Shown: positions 1 through 8,100 of the stretch, one piece after another
Position numbering within the stretch: the stretch's first letter is position 1
Layout: the number at the start of each line of letters is the position of its first letter
DNA from: Fulvivirga sp. M361
GTDB taxonomy: Bacteria > Bacteroidota > Bacteroidia > Cytophagales > Cyclobacteriaceae
NCBI RefSeq assembly: GCF_007097395.1
Contig: NZ_VKDC01000033.1
Location: 58,257 to 122,256 of the forward strand
Direction of reading: 5' to 3'
Length of the DNA stretch: 64,000 nt
Notes under the pieces: generated by a model
What the model saw: the letters and a program-made list of their open reading frames with translations, nothing else
What the model was told of the DNA's origin: nothing
The model's database searches: none
Made by a program: the position numbers and the translations under genes

Positions 1-494
1 AATACATCTACATCTCTTACGGTCAGTGCGCCCAATGCGGTGGAGTTTAACCCTTGGAAGACTAATAAACCAACGGTAATCCTGTTTCTGATCGCTGAGG
101 CTTTGGCGGTCGGCCTGGTATTTCGGGTCGCTTTGGTTTCTAAGTGGGTGTATAAGTGCTCTAATTGTTCCCGGCTCAGAACGGGATAGAGCTTTCGAGC
201 CTGGTTATTCTTTAGTTGAAGGTATTTGGCTGGATTGACGGTAATGATATTAAGCTTTATGAGATGATCAAAATAATGGCTCACGGCTGTCATGTAGCCT
301 ATGATGCTGTGTTGGGCCAGGTTTCTTTTTCGTAATTCGGTGATGTAATCCAATAGATCTGTATAGGTGGTATTTTCTATTGCTATGTGCTTGTATTCCG
401 CCCACGCTGTGAACTTTTCACAACACCGAACATAGCTTTTGATGCTGCTTTTCGAACGGCCTTTTTGCTGTAAATATCTAATTAGCTGATCCAT
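1..494 (-). CDS. Tyrosine recombinase, partial; second of a tandem pair
   Basis: An open frame starts at the ATG at 494-492 and runs without a stop off the left edge (about 164 residues visible). The start MDQLIRYLQQKGRSKSSIKS and the region to residue about 100 look like the SAM-like core-binding domain of XerC/XerD integrases. The catalytic domain then begins and reaches the helix that normally holds the first catalytic arginine. There the sequence is GLNSTALGAL, whereas the upstream partner has GLRRSEGAAL, so Asn (about residue 150) and Ala replace the usual Arg and Glu. It overlaps the upstream recombinase gene by 17 bp in another frame, which suggests translational coupling. The remaining catalytic residues lie outside the window. 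It may be a non-catalytic partner subunit; that is inference. Confidence 0.8.
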   Translation of the reverse strand, partial: MDQLIRYLQQKGRSKSSIKSYVRCCEKFTAWAEYKHIAIENTTYTDLLDYITELRKRNLAQHSIIGYMTAVSHYFDHLIKLNIITVNPAKYLQLKNNQARKLYPVLSREQLEHLYTHLETKATRNTRPTAKASAIRNRITVGLLVFQGLNSTALGALTVRDVDV

Positions 495-1443
495 AGTGTT
501 TCTCCATGATGTGGGTGTATACCTGGGTACTTTCCAGCGAGTAGTGGCCTAAGAACTGGGCTACGTTTTCCAAGCTCATGCCCTGGTAAAGTAAGTGCGT
601 GGCAATGCTATGTCTTAAGATATGCAGGTGCAGTTTCATTTGTCGCAAGGCGGCATCATCACTGTAGTGTTGAAGGGTTTTTAACCGGTTATTGAACATA
701 TTTCCTGTAGCCCTTTTCCCTTCCTGGTTCAGGAAAAGGGCATCTTCGTTGGCTTTTTTCATTAGGAGTGGCCGCCCTTCGTAGTGGTAGTTTTGCAGGT
801 GGGCTACGGTGCTTAGGCTCATAGGGACGAACCGGGGTTTGCCGCCTTTGCCTTTTTTTACTTCCAATAAGCGGGTATCGTAATGTAGGTCGGACAGGTT
901 CAGGGCTGCACCTTCTGACCTGCGTAAGCCACAGTTGTAAAAGACAGCTAAGATGGCTTTATCCCTTAAAGGCATGGCTGAACGAAAGTAGCCCGGGGAT
1001 TTTTCCTGGTACTCTTCGGCACAAGTATCAGCTGCCTGGTAGAGGTGTTTTACCTGATCTAAGGTGAGCGGCACAACTTCTTCAGGAGTTGGGGTTTCCT
1101 TCGGTATTCCGGTAGGTGGGATTTCGATCCGTGCTTGTTTTCTCAGGTATTCCAGTAACCTGTCTAGGGCGTTTAAATGGGTGTTCAGGTAGTTATTAGA
1201 TAACCCACCACCCCGCCTTTGGTTGCCGCGCTGGGACAGTTCGTTGTAGTAGGTTTTTATCAGGGGGATGTCGATTTGCTGGATTTGGGTATATCCGTTT
1301 TTCTCCATGTAGTGCAGGAACTCACGGATGTAGGTGGGGAACGTTCGCACGGTGCTTGGGGCATAGCCCAGGATGTCAAGCCACTGGCCGTAGCTTTGTT
1401 CTAAGTATCTAAAAGCTGCCGTTTGGAGGGTTAGTTTTTTCAC
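478..1443 (-). CDS. Tyrosine-type site-specific recombinase (XerD-like)
   Basis: A 321-residue integrase, a usual length for XerC/D relatives. Residues 1-105 form the core-binding domain; residues about 125-321 form the catalytic domain. The full catalytic set is visible: Arg174 in GLRRSE, lysines around 197-202, His274 and Arg277 in LHILRHS, His300 in LGHYS and nucleophile Tyr309 in VYTH. The start codon is GTG; the same frame is open back to a stop near 1562, but no ATG lies in that stretch. It follows the ATPase gene by 67 bp and overlaps the next recombinase by 17 bp, so all three probably share a transcript. It is expected to cut and rejoin the DNA of the element it sits in. Confidence in the family is high; the target site is unknown. 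Confidence 0.93.
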   Translation of the reverse strand: MKKLTLQTAAFRYLEQSYGQWLDILGYAPSTVRTFPTYIREFLHYMEKNGYTQIQQIDIPLIKTYYNELSQRGNQRRGGGLSNNYLNTHLNALDRLLEYLRKQARIEIPPTGIPKETPTPEEVVPLTLDQVKHLYQAADTCAEEYQEKSPGYFRSAMPLRDKAILAVFYNCGLRRSEGAALNLSDLHYDTRLLEVKKGKGGKPRFVPMSLSTVAHLQNYHYEGRPLLMKKANEDALFLNQEGKRATGNMFNNRLKTLQHYSDDAALRQMKLHLHILRHSIATHLLYQGMSLENVAQFLGHYSLESTQVYTHIMEKHYGSAN

Positions 1444-1510
1444 TTCGGTATGTGTTTTCGGTTTGGAATGGACTTCTTTGATTTTCTTGGTTTCTAGCTT
1501 GTAGAGGTAA

Positions 1511-3070
1511 TTATGTGGTTCGTTTCTTGGATTGAACTTCTTTTGGGCTTCTTGAACTACTTAGGTGAACCAGTATTTCATCCAACACTGTAGTAATGCG
1601 CTTATTGCGCTGGTTCTGGTCTTCGTAGGTGGCGATTTCATAGGCAAAGCCGTTCTTTTTATCACCTTGTACTTTTTGTATTAATCCCCATTCCTGCAGG
1701 GCGGCCATGTAGCGTTTCTGATTGCTGGATTTCACACGCAAAGCTTGTCGGGCTTGCACGTTGGTAAAGCTGTTTTTGTCTTCTGCTTGCAGCCAATCTT
1801 TTAAGCGTTCAAAGTAATTTCTCGTTGCCCCGTTTAGGTCATCTGATTTTCGGAGCAGGATTTCTTTCATGAGGCCGTTGGCCTCTTTTATATCATCTAA
1901 AGTGGTGGCTATGAACTCTTCTCCGGTGTCCTTGTCGTATTGCTTTTCACGCTGGTACTGGTGGTAAAAGGTCACCGCTTCAATGAAAGCCAGGTAGTGG
2001 GCATTGGTTCGCCTGGGTTTGAACACTTCTTCGGGGATGTGCAGGGATTCGGCAAAGGGGTTGCGCACTTGTACAGGTTGCAGCACCCGTTGGGTGTTTT
2101 GAAGCAGTTCAGTGATCCGATGTTCTTCAGTTACGTCTATTTTGCCCGCACTCAATTTGCGTTGGTAGTCCATGATCTTTTGGTCTTGTTCCTGGCTTTC
2201 ATCGATGTAGATCAAAAAGGAACGGTTCGCGTTGTCCCCGTAAAGGCTTTCTCGTGTGGTGCATCCGGCCACGCTGACAGGGCCTTCTACTTTTAGGGTC
2301 ACGGTTTTGGTTTCGCCTCTGGTGTTCTTGATCACAATGGTTTTACTGATGCGCTTTTTGGATTGGATTTCACGCAAGGGGTACAATACATCTTCCGCAC
2401 CGTCCAGGTCTTCGATCAAGATCAGTTTGTTTCTGAGTTCTTGTTGGCCGAAGTAGTAGAAGGCATTGCCGCTCAAGCTGGTGATCTCTAGTTTATCTTC
2501 TTCCGGGATCAAGGCACTTACTTTTTCCTGTAAATGGGTTTTGCCTATCCCTGAACTTCCTAAACTGATGATGTGGAGTGGGTTTTCTCTCTTTCTACTC
2601 GTAAAGATCAGGTACATCAATAATCGGTTGATTTCCTCTCCAATGACCCCGGCTTTGCCGATGTCCTCTTTGGTGCGTTCGATCAGGTTCGGACTGGATA
2701 GGTACAGTTGAGCTGCTTTGATTTCTTCCGGGGTGAGGAACTTGCGTTTGTCCTGGGCTTGGGTTTGTTTCTCGATCTCGTTCATTCGGTAATCTTCCAG
2801 CTCTTCGGTGAGGTCAACGAGTGCAGCAGTGATCACGCTCGTTCCGATCTCTAACCGCTCGGCTACTCTCCGGATCAGCTTTTCTACCTGGATGTTGTTA
2901 TACAGATCGAGGTTATGTCTAACTGCCTGCTGTTCTTCTGTTTTGATCTTTAGTGTGACTCTCATTCTATCTAAGCCCTCTAATCTGATTCCTCCTAGCA
3001 CTGTAATTTCCAATGGTGGGTGTTCGTAGGTGAGGCAGTCGGGGTTGGTGGTATTAAGAGTACTTTTCAT
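1511..3070 (-). CDS. P-loop ATPase, primase/helicase-associated type
   Basis: A 519-residue protein with a Walker A motif GSSGIGKTH at residues 171-179 and a Walker B-like LILIEDLD at 216-223, so an ATPase of the P-loop/AAA+ class. Residues 1-100 (ITVLGGIRLEGLDRMRVTLK and following) resemble the segment that, in some Bacteroidota mobile-element proteins recalled from memory, follows a CHC2/Toprim primase half; no zinc finger or Toprim domain is present here. Residues about 440-490 look like a winged-helix region. It is the first gene of the minus-strand arm of the element, divergent from an XRE regulator, and precedes two recombinases. A role in replication or excision of the element is inferred. 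It is intact as far as can be judged. Confidence 0.72.
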   Translation of the reverse strand: MKSTLNTTNPDCLTYEHPPLEITVLGGIRLEGLDRMRVTLKIKTEEQQAVRHNLDLYNNIQVEKLIRRVAERLEIGTSVITAALVDLTEELEDYRMNEIEKQTQAQDKRKFLTPEEIKAAQLYLSSPNLIERTKEDIGKAGVIGEEINRLLMYLIFTSRKRENPLHIISLGSSGIGKTHLQEKVSALIPEEDKLEITSLSGNAFYYFGQQELRNKLILIEDLDGAEDVLYPLREIQSKKRISKTIVIKNTRGETKTVTLKVEGPVSVAGCTTRESLYGDNANRSFLIYIDESQEQDQKIMDYQRKLSAGKIDVTEEHRITELLQNTQRVLQPVQVRNPFAESLHIPEEVFKPRRTNAHYLAFIEAVTFYHQYQREKQYDKDTGEEFIATTLDDIKEANGLMKEILLRKSDDLNGATRNYFERLKDWLQAEDKNSFTNVQARQALRVKSSNQKRYMAALQEWGLIQKVQGDKKNGFAYEIATYEDQNQRNKRITTVLDEILVHLSSSRSPKEVQSKKRTT

Positions 3071-3173
3071 GCTTTGCGTACTTATTTATTTTTTCTGTAC
3101 AATCATCTATAATGGAGCTAATTATTGTATAGGTCAATATTATGATGTAATAATATATATTTTTGATTTTATA

Positions 3174-3199
3174 ATCAATTATTAAATCAAATAATTGAT
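3174..3199. promoter_or_regulatory. Perfect 10-bp inverted repeat, candidate XRE operator
   Basis: ATCAATTATT at 3174-3183 and its exact reverse complement AATAATTGAT at 3190-3199 flank a 6-bp spacer. The palindrome lies in the AT-rich 190-bp gap between the divergent ATPase gene (start 3070) and the XRE gene (start 3261), the expected place for an operator bound by the small XRE protein. The region is strongly AT-rich, so some palindromes arise by chance; the length and location make a binding site plausible. Confidence 0.5.
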
Positions 3200-3260
3200 C
3201 CAATACAGTATTTCTTTGATCTAATTTTATATAAAAAGGGTTTTTAACTAACTTCGACCT

Positions 3261-3473
3261 GTGACTAAGTCAAAAAAGAGACTCAACAGAATTAAAGTTG
3301 TCCTTGCAGAAAAGGAAAAGACAAATGCGGATTTGGCCAGAGCGTTAGAAAAAAATCAAGCTACGGTTTCTCGTTGGTGCACAAATGACGCTCAGCCAGG
3401 ACTGGAAACACTATTTGAAATAGCCGACTTTCTCAAGGTAAATGTATCGGACTTAATCGCTGAGAAGAAATAA
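3261..3473 (+). CDS. XRE-family helix-turn-helix regulator
   Basis: A 70-residue single-domain Cro/CI-type DNA-binding protein. The helix-turn-helix spans residues about 16-45 (KTNADLARALEKNQATVSRW), followed by LETLFEIADFLKVNVSDLI, the usual tail of this fold. The start is GTG. A TAACTTCG element, close to the Bacteroidota -7 consensus TAnnTTTG, ends only 4 bp upstream, so the transcript may have almost no leader. It is divergent from the ATPase-recombinase genes, and a palindrome lies between them, which fits a repressor controlling the element. No other domain is present. Confidence 0.88.
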   Translation: MTKSKKRLNRIKVVLAEKEKTNADLARALEKNQATVSRWCTNDAQPGLETLFEIADFLKVNVSDLIAEKK

Positions 3474-3657
3474 AACCCCTCAAGTATTTCTTAAGATACA
3501 TTTATGTCTAATCAGAGAAGATAAGTGTGATTTTTTTGAATGACATATATGTTTTTCATTTGATGCATATATATGACCAAGAATACAAGACTTAAGCGTT
3601 CATTAACTTTATGAAATCGACTCTGGTATTAGACTTAGGTTTTTTAGGGTTAACCAA

Positions 3658-3903
3658 ATGAAATACAATTCATGTGTAAATTACATGAGTATAGAAATTA
3701 ATAGCTGGAATAGATTTCAAAATTGGGTTTCAAGGTATTTTGCCTACCCTGAATTAAACAGTGAAGAACTTCAGGAAAGTCATGAAGAAGGAAAGATAAA
3801 ACCTTCGCATATGGAACGCCTAACTCTTTTTAGAAGAAGGCTTTTTGTAGCTGTACTGATTGTTCTGGGTATAATACTTTTATTCAAATATCTGTTCGGT
3901 TAA
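3658..3903 (+). CDS. Small single-pass membrane protein, unknown function
   Basis: An 81-residue open frame; a second in-frame ATG at 3685 would give 72 residues starting MSIEINSW. The N-terminal part is polar and probably cytoplasmic. Residues about 58-79 (RRRLFVAVLIVLGIILLFKY) form one C-terminal membrane helix preceded by arginines. No family is recognised. It stands alone on the plus strand between the mobile-element genes and the remains beside the RHS operon. A TAACTTTA element about 45 bp upstream could be its -7 box. It might be accessory cargo or an orphan toxin/immunity part, but nothing in the sequence decides this. Confidence 0.5.
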   Translation: MKYNSCVNYMSIEINSWNRFQNWVSRYFAYPELNSEELQESHEEGKIKPSHMERLTLFRRRLFVAVLIVLGIILLFKYLFG

Positions 3904-3928
3904 GAATTGTGATTCTAAAGTGATTAAA

Positions 3929-4066
3929 TTACTTATCAACGGGAGCAAAAATTGCATCAGCAATGTAGTGGTTTTCGTACCAATTATTATTAGTGATTGA
4001 ATGAAACTTCCCATTTTCAATAATAGCTATATCATAAAGTTGGGGTTCGGATTCTGAATGACTCGA
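3929..4066 (-). pseudogene. C-terminal fragment of an unknown protein
   Basis: The minus strand reads 45 codons of protein-like sequence from a TAA at 4067-4069 to a TAA at 3929-3931, with no start codon. It ends IADAIFAPVDK and contains LYDIAIIENGKFHSI and WYENHYIADA, a composition typical of a folded protein rather than random AT-rich sequence. This looks like the 3' end of a gene whose front has been lost. It is the only thing seen in the 366-bp gene-free stretch 3904-4269; the rest of that stretch shows no coding or structured element. Its place just beyond the RHS operon fits the leftover immunity or toxin-tip fragments often seen there. Confidence 0.4.
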
Positions 4067-4269
4067 TTACGAATAAGGTATAATTATTTTGTTCCTAATA
4101 GAGTAAGAGATGTTTTGATAAATAAACAGCTTCTTAAAGTCAAATACTACTGATAGAAAAGGAGAGACACAATGCTTACTAAGTAAATTAGATTTTTGCA
4201 TTCATATGATTTACTAATCTTCATTCTATCAGATCGATTTTTTTATAAGTAACTAGTCGTTTTTGACGA

Positions 4270-4728
4270 TTAGATGACCGTTATCTGTTTTCTTTCTGCA
4301 AAAGTCATCAAAAACGTAAAAGACTTTTTTGAATGATTAGAGACGAATTGAATTCTCCATAAAGTTTTTTCGGCATCTATGTTTACTGTGTGATCAGGTT
4401 TTATTAATAAATCTCCAATTTTATTAATCATAAATACTTCTTTGCCTTCTGACAGGTTAACTTCAATGGCATCTTCTGTGAAAGCCAATTGACCTAGTAT
4501 GAATTTTCTACTGAAAATATTATCTAGTAGGAGAAGAAAAAAAATCAACCCTAATATACTTGCAGTGATGTATACCGATAAGGGAGCGTTCAAAATAGAA
4601 AGAATAGGCATACCCCCATAAGTTCCACCAAGTACTAAGGCAATGCTCAAAAAGAGGCATATGGAATACAATACCCGCAAAGATTTCTGTCTTCTGAACT
4701 TACTAATGGAAACAAGCTCAAATGTCAT
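4270..4728 (-). CDS. Small membrane protein, candidate immunity partner
   Basis: A 152-residue protein with a basic N terminus, two membrane helices (about residues 20-40 and 50-70) and a soluble C-terminal half of beta-rich character (residues about 78-152). No family was recognised with confidence; the two-helix plus soluble layout resembles small PH-like membrane proteins. Its start overlaps the stop of the lipoprotein gene by 4 bp (ATGA), so it is translationally coupled and is the last gene of the RHS operon. Being coupled to the 3' end of an RHS gene suggests a role in protecting the cell against its C-terminal tail. That is inferred from position alone. Confidence 0.65.
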   Translation of the reverse strand: MTFELVSISKFRRQKSLRVLYSICLFLSIALVLGGTYGGMPILSILNAPLSVYITASILGLIFFLLLLDNIFSRKFILGQLAFTEDAIEVNLSEGKEVFMINKIGDLLIKPDHTVNIDAEKTLWRIQFVSNHSKKSFTFLMTFAERKQITVI

Positions 4729-5102
4729 TTTGATCTTTTGAAAAATAATCTGAAAGCCATAGGGTTTTCTGGATGATCTTCATTATACTCTAAAAGTATC
4801 AAACTTTCAGCATCAAGATTCTCTATGATATAATTTCTATTACCCAGAATCAAGATGCTATCCCTTACAGAATATTGAAATTCGGTATTATTCGAATATT
4901 CAAACCCACGACCATCTTCGAAAAGATCGAACTTCAAAGAGGTTCTATAAGGTTTACCATCAAATGTGTACTTTTCACCTGTTTCGCCATTCCGTAAAAC
5001 TTTCTTGTATGCCTCCCAGCTGCCATAAATTATTTCAGTACTTGATGTAGGTTGGCATGAAAAAATCAGGAATAAAATAAATGGTAGAATTAAGTACTTC
5101 AC
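4725..5102 (-). CDS. Lipoprotein, lipocalin-like, candidate immunity protein
   Basis: A 125-residue protein with a lipoprotein signal peptide: LPFILFLIFSC, with the lipidated Cys at residue 16. The mature part starts with a G-S-W-E segment like the first strand of lipocalin-type small barrels and continues as alternating beta strands. The start is GTG, and the gene shares one base with the RHS stop (TAGTG), the tightest possible coupling. The next gene overlaps it by 4 bp. It would sit in the periplasm attached to a membrane. Position suggests an immunity protein for the RHS tail; the fold suggests ligand or protein binding. The function is unknown. Confidence 0.7.
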   Translation of the reverse strand: MKYLILPFILFLIFSCQPTSSTEIIYGSWEAYKKVLRNGETGEKYTFDGKPYRTSLKFDLFEDGRGFEYSNNTEFQYSVRDSILILGNRNYIIENLDAESLILLEYNEDHPENPMAFRLFFKRSK

Positions 5103-8100
5103 TATTGTTGATTTGATAAATTATTTATGTCTTTGACGATTTGTTGGAAATTATCTTTTAAATATTGCTGTGCAACTTCTAAATCATCTGAATTAGTTAA
5201 ATCAAATTGTGATAATACTTGACTCAAACCATTATAAGTGTTGTTTAAAACTTGTATCGCTTGGTCTTCATTCAGCGAATCATCATTAAAATTCAAAACA
5301 CCCTCATTAGCAATATTCAAAGCCCCTAAATCACTCTTCACGGCAATCGCAAATGTTGTTTCTTCCAAAACCTCTTGAGGTGTAGCATCAGAAGCCATCT
5401 CGGTCACTGCTCCAAGTAGCCCAAGACCTCGACCAATTTTTTTAACAATTGAATTCGCAGATTTTAGCATTCCTCTGTTTTGACCAACCATAGCGTCTTT
5501 AGAACCTGCATCTGTTATGAAATCTAAAGTTCCTATTGTACCAGCTTGGGCGGTTGTAGAAATTGCTGTGTTGTTTTCTCCAATGCTGGCTTTACTGATC
5601 TCAGTTCCTACTCCAATTACAGCACCTCCAGGAGCAAATGTAGAAGCAACAGCCATACCTACATTAAAAGATTTTCGTTCACCAGTGGTCATTCTTCTTG
5701 CAATTAATCTTCCACCTACCTTTCTAACATTGCTTCTATTAAAAGGCGGATCATTAACTCCCGCTGGAATCATCCCATCGGGATCAATAAATCTTATCGG
5801 ATTATCAAAAGCATAGTTATATGGGCTATGCCTTCTCATTAAATCAGCTGCAGGATCAACTTGCAGGAATCGGCCTATAGCTGGATCATAATATCTCGCG
5901 AGATAATCGTATACCCCCCAATCTAACGATTTTTGTAACTCAAAGCCGTTGTATAAGTAATTATTGCCTTTAGCAGTGATGCGTTGATATCCTCCGGCTG
6001 TTTGCATACCGTAGGGGTAATAATCCGCAGTCTGAATAATGGGGTGTTCTTTCACTTCAATTTCCAGGTCATCAAAATACACTTCGGCTATCGTGCTGCT
6101 TTCATTACTTAGATAGACTAATACATAACCCTGTGATGGAGCTATAAAATCAGTTACACTTAACTCGTCATAATTGGTATTCTTTGGCTGACCTACCTGC
6201 TGACTGGCTGTGGTACTGATCTGATCATAGGCAAAACTACTGTTATCCAATGTGATCGTTTCACCCTCTGGCAGGAACATCACATTCAAAAACGCCATAG
6301 GTGAACCACCATCTGCCGGGAAAGATGGGGTTCCTATTAAAGATCCTGAACCAAAGTTATTATTAATGCTCTGATTACCTAGCTCATGGGTTCCACCAAT
6401 CCCCCCGGTAAACGCATTAATGATAGAAGTGGCTAAATTGGTCACTGCACCTGTTGGATTGGCCGTCACTTCTACATACTTCGCGTACACTTTAGCATTG
6501 AGTGTATCACCCATCCCTACAGGGATCGCAATCACAGAACCGACTCTGCTACCTTCGGTTCCGTTAAGAAGTTGTGCATGGGTATACGTTGTTCCTAGTT
6601 CGTCCGTGTGATCAAAGATGTCGTTACTTACAGTCGTGACATCCTCAAACAAGCTTTGATCATCATCGGGTGTGCCTTCATAATTGGTTTTGAAGGTGAT
6701 TGACTTAGGTTTAGTGGTAAAAGTAACGCGTGTATTCCCCAGATGATCTTTGAGATAATACTGGTAATCCGGGGCCTCGGTAACCGGATCAAAAACGATA
6801 CGCCCTTCTTCGTGTTGGATCAGCTCTAGTTCATCATCTTCATAGATATACTCACCAATATAATCTGTGGTTTTTATCGGTTCCACGGTGGTGATCTCAA
6901 TGTCCTTGATATAAAACAAGTCATCCGTAGCACTGTCAGCTCCTGCAAAAATTCGTTCTGAACCGGAGAGCATGAAAAAAGAGACGAATCCATCATTGGT
7001 ATTCTCTTTATCCCCCAGGAAAAACGTTACATCTATCCATTGGTCGGTGGCCGTATAAATGCTTCCCGGATAGTCACCTACATATACCTGCACCCCGTCC
7101 ACATTCGTGTTGCCGGAAGGCAGGTAGAGCTTGGCTTTTACCCGTACCCGCTTACCCTGGAGTGGGGCCATGTATTTGTGGATCCGGTGTAAGCCATGGG
7201 AACCATTTGCATATACTCTGAGGACCCTGTTGCCCTCACTAACAGGGGCATCGATTACACTTCGAGCAGTTAGTGCAGGATTCCAGGAGATCAGCTCACT
7301 GGGTGTATAAGAGGTATCTTGCAAGATCGTCGAATGTACTTCCTGTTGTAGCTTCATACCCGCAGCATCATAGGTATAGCTCAGTAGTTCTCCATTCCCC
7401 TTTTCCACCGTTTCTGGAAGGTTCAGATGGTTATAGGTGATCCAGGTGATATCTTTGTTCAGGTCGCGCGTCATGTTTCCATTGGCATCATAAAGATAAT
7501 CTTCATTGCCATTACTTCCTATATGGCCGTTGATAAACCCTTGCGCTTCGGCAGTGGGATCTTCTACGTACTGAAGCTGGTTGCCGACATATTCGTAGGA
7601 CAGCTGATCAATGACGCCTCCTTTTCCGTTTCTACTTAGGCTGTCAATATTTCCATTCAGGTCATAAGCGATATAGGACACATCAAAATCAGGGGTATTG
7701 ACAGCATTTTTATGATAGTCCGCCCCGGTCAGCCGGTTCATCGCATCATAGCTGTAACCATAACCTGACGTTTCCTGTCCTAAGTCGTTACTCCACTTCG
7801 TTGCGCTAATGTTTCCATTATAGGCAGCAGTAGCTGTCACTCCTGTTAGTGCATTGTTATAGCCTAATTCCATGCCCCAGTAGTCTGTGGGCTGATTTGT
7901 GTCTTGATTGTCAGCGTTGCTGGTAAGGTTAGCATTATTGATGTTGGTCAACCACCCCCGGATAGTATACCGGTAGTCCACACTCTGGGCAAAGCCTGGT
8001 GCTCCTGACTCTTGGTGCAGGTTCTTTTCGATCAGCTCGCCGAGTTCATTATATTGGTTCTGTGCTAATAAGTATCTTCTCGACAGGTACACATTCTCAA

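Noticed and set aside
1511..1562. Programmed frameshift joining the ATPase to the first recombinase
   Set aside because: The recombinase frame is open upstream of its GTG, and a C CCA AAA heptamer is present, but that heptamer would shift into the wrong (-1) frame; the recombinase is in the +1 frame.
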